This document shows positions 19,574-26,964 of a stretch of DNA of 64,000 nt, piece by piece. The stretch's first letter is position 1; the number at the start of each line of letters is the position of its first letter. Origin of the DNA: an uncultured bacterium (GTDB taxonomy: Bacteria > Pseudomonadota > Alphaproteobacteria > Sphingomonadales > Sphingomonadaceae); NCBI GenBank assembly GCA_942636505.2, contig CALOGB020000056.1:744001-808000 (forward strand), in the 5' to 3' direction. The translations under genes were made by a program, and so were the position numbers. The notes under the pieces were generated by a model, which was not told where the DNA came from, ran no database searches, and worked only from the letters and a program-made list of their open reading frames with translations.

Positions 19574-20862
19574 GTAGTGGTTTCGAACGCGATCGGGACG
19601 AGTTCACCCGTGGAACACGAGCGATCGTCGTTCTCCCCGATCAGGGCGACGCCGCGCGCGACGTAGATGCTCGGTTGGAGGAAACCGCGGGGTTGGCCGC
19701 TGCCATCGGAGTCGAGGTGGTAGAACGGATCGCTTACCGCGTCCGCCAGGCAAAGCCCGCAACGCTGATCGGAAGCGGGCAGGTTGAATTGTTGGCCACC
19801 CAAGTTCGGATGGAAGAGGCGGGACTGGTCGTTTTCGATGCGAGCCTAACTCCGATCCAGCAGCGAAATCTGGAGAAAGCGCTCGAGGTGAAGGTCATCG
19901 ATCGCACCGGACTGATCCTCGAAATCTTCGGCGAACGGGCCGCGACCGCCGAGGGGCGCTTGCAGGTCGAACTCGCGCATCTCGATTACCAGGCTGGCCG
20001 GCTCGTGCGCAGTTGGACCCATCTCGAACGTCAGCGCGGCGGTTTCGGCTTCCTTGGCGGTCCGGGCGAGACCCAGATCGAAGCGGATCGTCGTTTGATC
20101 CGCGACCGGATGGCGCGATTGAAGCGTGAGCTCGAGCAGGTCAGCCGGACGCGCGGGCTGCACCGCGAACGGCGCCAGCGCGCGCCGTGGCCGGTGATCG
20201 CGCTGGTAGGTTATACCAATGCGGGTAAGTCGACGTTGTTCAATCGCGTGACTGGTGCCGACGTGATGGCGGAGGATCTGTTGTTCGCAACGCTAGACCC
20301 GACGCTACGTCAGATTCAGCTACCCGGCCTCGACAAGGCGATCCTGTCGGACACCGTCGGTTTCGTTTCGGACCTGCCGACCCAATTGGTCGCGGCGTTC
20401 AAGGCGACGCTAGAAGAGGTCGTGTCCGCCGATCTGCTGGTCCATGTCCGTGATATCGCCCACCCGGATTCGGAGGCGCAGCGTGCCGATGTCGAGACGG
20501 TGCTGGCCGAGATCGGCGTTGACGATAATACGCCGCGGTTCGAGGTTTGGAACAAGCTCGACTTGCTTGACCGGGACGCGCACGACGAGATTGCCGGCGA
20601 AGCGGCGCGGCGCGACGACGTCGTGGCGATATCGGCGCTGAGCGGGGAAGGGGTGCCGCATCTGATCGAGCAGATCGCGGCAAAGCTGACGGGGGCGCAT
20701 CGGCGCTATCGGATCACGCTCGATGCCAGCGATGGCGCGGGCGCTGCTTGGCTGCATGCGCATGGCGAAGTTTTCGGGAGCGTCGATGACGAGCTCGAGA
20801 CGACATATGACGTGCGACTGTCCGATGCGGATTACGACCGGTTCACCCGCCGCGACGTTTGA
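19570..20862 (+). CDS. hflX: Ribosome-associated GTPase HflX
   Basis: The 430-residue GTPase has the N-terminal HflX domain (G-S-G-Q-V-E-L near residue 65), a linker with G-x-G-G-P-G-E-T-Q and a G domain starting at G214-Y-T-N-A-G-K-S-T with D-T-V-G-F in G3 and N-K-L-D in G4. HflX splits or rescues stalled ribosomes after stress. The start codon is TTG at 19570, overlapping the hfq stop as TTGA. The 3' end overlaps convergent mazG by 20 bp. Confidence 0.96.
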   Translation: MSSGFERDRDEFTRGTRAIVVLPDQGDAARDVDARLEETAGLAAAIGVEVVERIAYRVRQAKPATLIGSGQVELLATQVRMEEAGLVVFDASLTPIQQRNLEKALEVKVIDRTGLILEIFGERAATAEGRLQVELAHLDYQAGRLVRSWTHLERQRGGFGFLGGPGETQIEADRRLIRDRMARLKRELEQVSRTRGLHRERRQRAPWPVIALVGYTNAGKSTLFNRVTGADVMAEDLLFATLDPTLRQIQLPGLDKAILSDTVGFVSDLPTQLVAAFKATLEEVVSADLLVHVRDIAHPDSEAQRADVETVLAEIGVDDNTPRFEVWNKLDLLDRDAHDEIAGEAARRDDVVAISALSGEGVPHLIEQIAAKLTGAHRRYRITLDASDGAGAAWLHAHGEVFGSVDDELETTYDVRLSDADYDRFTRRDV

Positions 20863-21577
20863 CAACCTGCCATAGCTCCTCCTTCTGATCGAGGGTCATG
20901 CTGGCGAACGCATCGCCCGCAAGATCCTCGATCGCCCGGAACCGCGCCTCGAACTTCAAATTGCCAGCGCGTAACGCGCTTTCCGCGTCTACTCCGAGAT
21001 GTCGCGCCCAGTTGGTCACCGCAAACAGCAGGTCGCCGACTTCTTCCGCAAGCTTCTCGGCAGGAGCTTCGCGAACCTCCTCGATTTCCTCGTGAACTTT
21101 CGCCAGCGGCCCGCTCGCATCCGGCCAGTCGAAGCCCACACGCCCCGCGCGTCTCTGCAACTTGTCGGCCCGACACAGTGCCGGAAGGCCAATTGCGACC
21201 CCCGCCAGTGCGCTGCTGTCCGATTTGGCCGAACGCTCCTGCGCCTTGATCGCTTCCCATCCGGGCGACTGTTCCGCGTCCCCGAATATATGCGGATGAC
21301 GCCGTTCCATCTTGTCGGCAATCGAGGTCACGACGTCGGCCAGCGTGAAGGCGCCGGCTTCCTCGGCAATGCGGCTATGGAAGATGACCTGAAGCAGCAG
21401 GTCGCCCAGTTCGTCCTTTAGATCCCCGGGATCGTTCCGTTCGATCGCGTCGGCGACCTCATAGGCTTCCTCGATCGTGTAGGGCGCAATCGTGGACCAG
21501 GTCTGCACACGGTCCCAGTCGCAACCTTCGACAGGATCGCGCAACCTGGCCATGATGGCGACGAGACGTTCGATCAT
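20843..21577 (-). CDS. mazG: Nucleoside triphosphate pyrophosphohydrolase MazG
   Basis: The 244-residue protein has the two tandem MazG helical domains of the long form. The first carries E-E-A-Y-E-V-A-D and K-D-E-L-G-D-L-L near residues 36-62; the second carries E-E-I-E-E-V and E-E-V-G-D-L-L near 163-185. It hydrolyses NTPs to NMP and pyrophosphate in nucleotide-pool cleaning. It is convergent with hflX, with a 20-bp overlap. About 80 bp without a gene separate its start from the GNAT gene stop. Confidence 0.95.
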   Translation of the reverse strand: MIERLVAIMARLRDPVEGCDWDRVQTWSTIAPYTIEEAYEVADAIERNDPGDLKDELGDLLLQVIFHSRIAEEAGAFTLADVVTSIADKMERRHPHIFGDAEQSPGWEAIKAQERSAKSDSSALAGVAIGLPALCRADKLQRRAGRVGFDWPDASGPLAKVHEEIEEVREAPAEKLAEEVGDLLFAVTNWARHLGVDAESALRAGNLKFEARFRAIEDLAGDAFASMTLDQKEELWQVVKRRGG

Positions 21578-21660
21578 AGAGAAGCCTTTTACAATGGGAT
21601 TTTTCGATCCGAGACCTACGCCGAAACATCAAGGGCGTGGTAGATGAAGACTGGACCGTA

Positions 21661-22179
21661 TCAGGCCGTACATCGCGCAAAAGCAGCGTCGCGTCTGTGC
21701 GTTAGGTTTTCGAGCGACACCCCCGCAATATCGAAGCGGAGTTCGTGCATGTCCATGCCGGACCGGTAGCCGCCGGGCCAAACGCTGGTCAGTTCGAAGC
21801 CGCAATGCTGGAAGAACGGCGAGACTTGGGGAGAGGTGTCGACGGTGACGTAGCGCGTGGGCGGTTCCGCTGAGGTGGCGACGTCCAGCAGGCGTTCGAA
21901 GAGAAGCAGCTTGCCGAGGCCGGCGCCGTGATGCGCGCGCGCGGCCATGCCCCAGAAGAGTAGCGCCTTGTCGTAATGCTCCCAGATTTCGTAGCCGCCG
22001 AACGCGCCGGGGACGCCGTCGACGTCGACCACGAACGCCGGGCCGTCGGGCTCGTCGAGCGTTTCCTCCAGCCATTCGCGATCGCCGGCGCCAAAGTATT
22101 CGGGGAGGTTCGAGTCGAAGATCGCGAGGACGGCGGCGCGGTCCTTGTCCTCGTAGCGGCGCGTCAGGATGCTGGTCAT
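21661..22179 (-). CDS. GNAT family N-acetyltransferase
   Basis: The 172-residue protein has a GNAT fold with the acetyl-CoA loop R-A-H-H-G-A-G-L-G-K-L-L-L near residues 82-94 and a C-terminal F-F-Q-H-C-G-F-E motif typical of this superfamily. The substrate is unknown. The ATG at 22179 overlaps the PPTase stop (ATGA), so it is the third gene of the synthetase-PPTase-GNAT cassette. It could modify the peptide product, a precursor or a self-protection target, but it may be unrelated in function. The longer open frame upstream is shadow of the PPTase. Confidence 0.88.
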   Translation of the reverse strand: MTSILTRRYEDKDRAAVLAIFDSNLPEYFGAGDREWLEETLDEPDGPAFVVDVDGVPGAFGGYEIWEHYDKALLFWGMAARAHHGAGLGKLLLFERLLDVATSAEPPTRYVTVDTSPQVSPFFQHCGFELTSVWPGGYRSGMDMHELRFDIAGVSLENLTHRRDAAFARCTA

Positions 22180-22775
22180 GGCTGGCTCCACTGCGCGATG
22201 GTTTCGATCGCGTCGGTTGTGGAACGGCTCCAGCAGCGCGAAGTGCCTTCGAACGTTGCGGTCGCGTGGATCGGATCGGTTACGACGGTGTCGATCGCTT
22301 CGGGACGCATGCGGCGGGGTTCGCCGATGAGCTTCGCGTGCGCTTCCTTGATTGTCCAGCGACGGAGCCATGCGGGGGGCTGGGCGAGGGCGGGCAGGCG
22401 GCGGAGCGCGTCGGCTTCGGTCGGGGTAAGCGTATCCCAGAGCGGCGGGTGGTCGTCGATGACCTCGCGGTCGACCGCGATCGGTGCGAGCGCAACGCCG
22501 ATCAGGGCGCGTGCACCGCGACTGGAGAGGCTGAGATGCCAGCCGCCGGGGGCGGAAACGATCGGCGCGCCGGCCGGACTGCGTGTCAGTCGAACATCGT
22601 CTGAGTCGCCGGCGAGTTTGCGGATCAGCGCGGAAGCCAGACCCTGCCGGATCGCGCGCGCATCGCCGGGCAGGCCGGCAGCGTACGGTCCGTCCTCGGC
22701 AACGCTCCATGCCACTGGTGACTGACCGTTCCAGATGAGCGCGTCGAGCGGACCGTCATGCCAGATCGGCGTCAC
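22176..22775 (-). CDS. 4'-phosphopantetheinyl transferase
   Basis: The 199-residue Sfp-type transferase activates carrier-protein domains by adding phosphopantetheine from CoA. Visible motifs are H80-L-S-L, the metal-binding A-V-D102-R-E-V and the signature W140-T-I-K143-E144-A-H-A-K148-L. I set the start at GTG 22775, which overlaps the synthetase stop as GTGA; a TTG at 22811 would add 12 codons. Its place right after an NRPS-like gene with one carrier domain makes that synthetase the obvious substrate. Confidence 0.9.
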   Translation of the reverse strand: MTPIWHDGPLDALIWNGQSPVAWSVAEDGPYAAGLPGDARAIRQGLASALIRKLAGDSDDVRLTRSPAGAPIVSAPGGWHLSLSSRGARALIGVALAPIAVDREVIDDHPPLWDTLTPTEADALRRLPALAQPPAWLRRWTIKEAHAKLIGEPRRMRPEAIDTVVTDPIHATATFEGTSRCWSRSTTDAIETIAQWSQP

Positions 22776-25700
22776 GTCGCGACGGCGATCCGTGCGGGGC
22801 TCCCGTCCCAACTCGTGCCGTCTGGCAAGGTCTCGCCCTTCATTACCACCGAAAGGTCGCCGAGCTGCGCGTCGGCGCCGATCTCCGCATCGTACAGCAC
22901 GATCGCGAGCGAGCCGATCGTCGCGCGGTCGCCGACGCGGATCGCGCCGACCTTCATCACGCGATCCTCGAACAGGTGCGTCTGCAGGCCCGCGAAGTCG
23001 TTGAGCGCGACGTCGTCACCGATATCGACGAGGTCGTGCTCGGTCAGGTCGGTGGTGTCGATGTAGCAGCGCTTGCCGATCCGCGCGCCCATCAGCCGAA
23101 GATAGAGCGCGATCCACGGCGTGCCGCGGAGTGGTTCGAGGAGGTTGGCGACGGCGAGATTCTCGTAGGTCGCCGTGACAAGCTCGGTGCGCCACACAAA
23201 GGTGCTCCAGAGTGGCGCGGTGGTGACCTTGTAGCGGCCGACGACGAGCCATTTGAGTGCGAGCACGAATATCCCGCAAGCTAGGCAGAAGCCGACGTAC
23301 AGGAAGGGGAAGGTCGCAGCGACGACCAGCGCACCGTTATCGAGATCGTCGAGGTCGCCGACCACCGACAGAAGTAGGCTGAAGAACACGAGGAACGCGG
23401 TCAGCGACAAGGTGGTACGGACCGCCTCGATCGACAGGCGCGTGGCGATCAGCGAGCGCGATGGATTAAACCGCGCGCCTTCGTCGAACATTGTGTTGAC
23501 TTGTCGCACCGGCAGCTTGATCGCGGGTGAGCCGAACCACGTACTGCCCGCCTCGGTGGCGAGTGCGGGATCGCTCGGTGGCTTCGAGAGGACGCCGACG
23601 AGCACCTCGTCGCCGATCTGCGTGCCGCTCGGCAGCAGCGCGGAGTTGCCGATGAAGCTGCGGCGGCCGATCTTGGTATGCGCGAGTTCGATCGTCCCGT
23701 GGCCGATCCGCGCCGCGCCGAAGATCACCGAATCGGCGATGAAGCTCTCCTCGCCGATCTCGACCAGATCCGGCACGATCGCGCTGGCGGTCGAGATTTC
23801 CGCGCGACGGCCCACCTTGACGCCGAGCGCGCGGTACCACGGCACCACGTACAGCGTCGCGAAGATCGGGTGGAGCAGGCGTAGCGCGAGGTCGTTGATC
23901 TGCTGGACGAACCAGTAGCGGACGTAGAACCCGCTGTTCAGCGCATAGACCGCGGGCGCGACGCGGCCGAGGATCAGGCGCTTGGCCGCCACCGTCAGCA
24001 CGCACATCATCACGACATAGGTGACCGCAAGCAGCGGCGCGACCGCGACATAGGCATAGCCACTGGTCGCCCAGTCGAGCTCGATCAGCGCGATCAGGCC
24101 CGGCGCGATCGGCAGGATCGCGACCAGCGGGAGGATCAGCGCGCAGAGGAATAGGCCGATCGCCGGGCCGGCGTTGCGCGGGGCTGCGATGGCCGGGCGG
24201 CGGGGCGCATCGCCGTCATGCGCGGCGGGCGAGCCGGCCCAGCGCTGGCCGGCGGGGATCGTCGTATCCGCCGGCAGCGCGGACAGGTCGTCGAGCATCG
24301 CGTCGTCGCCGAGCGCGGCGTTGCGGCCGACCACCGCCATCGACCCGACGAACGCGCCCTTGCCGAGCTTTACCGTGCCGAGGCGGAGCAATCCGCGCTC
24401 GACCGAGCTGGTCGAGAGCACCGACTGGTCGCTGATGATCGCGTCGTCGTCGGCGTGGAGCAGGTCGGCGGTGTCGATAATCCCGGTGCCGATATGGACT
24501 CGCTCGCCGACCTTTGCGCCCATCATCCGGTAATAACCGCGGATCATCGGCGTGCCCGCGAGATACGGCGTCGCTGTGACGCCGATGATCCGGCGGACCA
24601 GCCACCAGCGGAAATAATAGCTGCCCCAGAGCGGGTAATCGCCCGCCTTGAAGCGCCCGACGATCAGCCATTTCAGCGCGATCGACAGGAACATTGACGC
24701 GATCGGTACCACCGTGAAGAACAGCCCGCTCAGGATCAGCGCGTCGACCCGCGGCATGTCGCCGGCGAGATGCGTGTAGGCGAGATAGGGCGAGAACCAC
24801 TGGAGTCCCGCCAGGGTGTAGATCGGCAGCAGCGCGAGCGTCTGCGCGGCGACGCACAGCCGCCGCTTCCACGGCGCGATGTGATGGAAGCTGCTTTCAT
24901 CGAGGATCGCGACGGGCGTGGTGCCACCGATCCGCAGCGCGAGCGCGCGAATGGTCGGTGCGGCGTAGACGTCCTCCAGCGACAGCCCTTCGAGCCCGCG
25001 AACCTTCCGCGCCGCCGAAACCAACCGAGCGGCCTTCAGCGAATGGCCGCCGAGGTCCTCGAACAGGTCGTCGAGCACCGATACCGGCTGCGGCGCGAAC
25101 GCCTCGGCCCAGACACGGTGCAGGCTTTCCTCCATCGGCGTGGCGGGCGCGACCATCTCGCGGTCCGACGTCACGGTGATCTCGGGCTTGACCAGCGCCT
25201 TGCGGTCGACCTTCCCCGAGGCGGGGAGCGTCGGCATGTGCGACAGCAGCTGATACCCAGCCGGACGCATGTAATTGGGGAGGCGCTCGGCGACGCGGGC
25301 CTTGAGGCCGACCGTGTCGATCTCCTCCGCCGGGCGCGCGATCAGGAAGGCGGCGAGGAATTCGGAGCCGTCGCCGTCGGTGAAGAGCTGGACGACGGTT
25401 TGCGCGACGCCTGGCCATTCGCCGATCACCGCCTCGATCTCGGCGAGTTCGACGCGGAAGCCGCGGATCTTCACCTGCGTATCGATGCGCCCGACGAAAT
25501 CGATGTCGCCCGCCGCGTCGAGCTTCACCAGGTCGCCCGAGCGGTAGATGCGTTCGGGGGCACCGGAAGGCCCGTCGAACGGCGTCATGATGAACTTCTC
25601 GGCGGTCAGGTCGGGGCGGTTGACGTAGCCGACGCCGACGCCTGGCCCGCCGATCACGAGTTCGCCCTCCTGGCCGTCAGGGACCGGCTGCATATGCTCG

Positions 25701-26797
25701 TCGACCACCCAGGCGGTGTAGCCGGGGAGCGGCTTGCCGATCGTGATGCGCTGGCCGGGGAACACCTCGGTCCAGGTCGCCGTCACCGACGTCTCGGTCG
25801 GGCCGTAAGTGTTGAGCAGGCGGAGGCCCGGTCGCGCGAGGCGGCGTGGCAGGTCGGCCGGGCACGCTTCGCCGCCCATGTTGAGCAGGCGCAGCGTCGG
25901 TACCGGATGCTCGACCAGCGCGATCAGCGAGGGGACGACGTGCCAGATCGTCGTGTTCGCCTCGGCCAGCGCGATCGCCACGTCGGGCCCGCTGGTCGCG
26001 AGCGCCTCCGTCGCGACGAGCACGACCGCACCGACGAAGAACGCGCTCCACATCGTCTCGACCGACATGTCGAACGCAAGGCTGAACCCGCCGAACACGA
26101 CGTCGGCCGGGGTGAGATCGAGGATCGCGCTTTCCGAGCGGACCAGATGGCACGCATTACCGTGCGAGATCATCACGCCCTTGGGCCGGCCGGTCGTACC
26201 CGATGTGTAGATGATGTAGGCGAGGTCCTGCGGATCGCTTTGCGTGACGTCGCGGCCGATCGGCTCGGACGGCTCGGCCGCGAGATCGCCCAGCGCGGAG
26301 TCGAGCGCGAGCGTTTTCCCCTTGAGGTTCGCGACGCGGCTGGCGACGGTGATCGTCAGTGCGGCTTCGCTGTCCTCAACGATGAAGTCGATGCGATCCT
26401 GCGGATAGCCCCAGTCGACCGGCACATAGGCGGCACCTGCGCTCAGCACGCCGAGGATCGCCATATATTGGTCGAGCCCGCGCGGCAGGCACAGCACGAC
26501 ACGGTCGCCGCGGCCGATCCCCATCGCGCGCAGGCGGTGCGCGAGCGCGAGGCTGCGCGTGGCGAGGTCGGTGTAGGTCCACTCGGTCTTGCGGTCGTAT
26601 TCCTCGTCCGCGCCGATCAGCCGCAGCGCGGTCGCGTCGGGATGCAGCGCGCGCGTGGCGTCGAAGATCTCGTGCAGCAGTTCGTCACGGGCGTAAGGCT
26701 CTGCGGCACGCAACGCAGGGGCGGGGGCGATCGACGGGTAAGCCGTCCTTGCTAAAATGGCGGTATCGGAAGGGCTTACCGGCGTGTCTTGCTGCAT
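22772..26797 (-). CDS. Pls/PosA-type NRPS-like synthetase (A-T-six TM-three C-terminal repeats)
   Basis: The 1341-residue protein has an adenylation domain (about 40-535: A3 Y-T-S-G-T-T-G-R-P-K-G near 198, N-T-Y-G-P-T-E at 329-335, Y-R-S-G-D-L at 418-423, lysine K529 in A10) and a carrier domain with L-G-G-H-S586-L. About 750 residues follow, with three pairs of membrane segments (near 647-714, 880-943 and 1128-1188), each followed by a left-handed beta-helix-like soluble repeat (about 760-860, 995-1093 and 1238-1341). This is the layout of epsilon-poly-L-lysine synthetase, in which the tandem repeats join monomers one at a time. There is no classical condensation or thioesterase domain. The ATG at 26797 has AAGG seven bases upstream. 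The amino acid used is unknown. Confidence 0.88.
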   Translation of the reverse strand: MQQDTPVSPSDTAILARTAYPSIAPAPALRAAEPYARDELLHEIFDATRALHPDATALRLIGADEEYDRKTEWTYTDLATRSLALAHRLRAMGIGRGDRVVLCLPRGLDQYMAILGVLSAGAAYVPVDWGYPQDRIDFIVEDSEAALTITVASRVANLKGKTLALDSALGDLAAEPSEPIGRDVTQSDPQDLAYIIYTSGTTGRPKGVMISHGNACHLVRSESAILDLTPADVVFGGFSLAFDMSVETMWSAFFVGAVVLVATEALATSGPDVAIALAEANTTIWHVVPSLIALVEHPVPTLRLLNMGGEACPADLPRRLARPGLRLLNTYGPTETSVTATWTEVFPGQRITIGKPLPGYTAWVVDEHMQPVPDGQEGELVIGGPGVGVGYVNRPDLTAEKFIMTPFDGPSGAPERIYRSGDLVKLDAAGDIDFVGRIDTQVKIRGFRVELAEIEAVIGEWPGVAQTVVQLFTDGDGSEFLAAFLIARPAEEIDTVGLKARVAERLPNYMRPAGYQLLSHMPTLPASGKVDRKALVKPEITVTSDREMVAPATPMEESLHRVWAEAFAPQPVSVLDDLFEDLGGHSLKAARLVSAARKVRGLEGLSLEDVYAAPTIRALALRIGGTTPVAILDESSFHHIAPWKRRLCVAAQTLALLPIYTLAGLQWFSPYLAYTHLAGDMPRVDALILSGLFFTVVPIASMFLSIALKWLIVGRFKAGDYPLWGSYYFRWWLVRRIIGVTATPYLAGTPMIRGYYRMMGAKVGERVHIGTGIIDTADLLHADDDAIISDQSVLSTSSVERGLLRLGTVKLGKGAFVGSMAVVGRNAALGDDAMLDDLSALPADTTIPAGQRWAGSPAAHDGDAPRRPAIAAPRNAGPAIGLFLCALILPLVAILPIAPGLIALIELDWATSGYAYVAVAPLLAVTYVVMMCVLTVAAKRLILGRVAPAVYALNSGFYVRYWFVQQINDLALRLLHPIFATLYVVPWYRALGVKVGRRAEISTASAIVPDLVEIGEESFIADSVIFGAARIGHGTIELAHTKIGRRSFIGNSALLPSGTQIGDEVLVGVLSKPPSDPALATEAGSTWFGSPAIKLPVRQVNTMFDEGARFNPSRSLIATRLSIEAVRTTLSLTAFLVFFSLLLSVVGDLDDLDNGALVVAATFPFLYVGFCLACGIFVLALKWLVVGRYKVTTAPLWSTFVWRTELVTATYENLAVANLLEPLRGTPWIALYLRLMGARIGKRCYIDTTDLTEHDLVDIGDDVALNDFAGLQTHLFEDRVMKVGAIRVGDRATIGSLAIVLYDAEIGADAQLGDLSVVMKGETLPDGTSWDGSPARIAVAT

Positions 26798-26964
26798 ACT
26801 CAAGCCTTAGACGATGTCGAACGCCATTTGCTACTCGTCATCGGCGTACAGGAAAACCTTCGAAATTTTCCGCCCGGCGTGGATCGAGGGCATGGCCACA
26901 CAAGGCTTGCGGCACTTCCCGTGCTGACTTACACCCCTACTACACCTTCGTGGGGAATCTTCAC

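Noticed and set aside
24770..26755. 661-codon open frame on the plus strand
   Set aside because: It mirrors the synthetase gene, is Arg/Asp-rich and has no domain; the minus-strand frame carries clear NRPS motifs.
26749..26964. 72-codon N-terminal extension of the M1 aminopeptidase
   Set aside because: It overlaps the divergent synthetase start; the ATG at 26965 begins a good signal peptide with a Shine-Dalgarno sequence.
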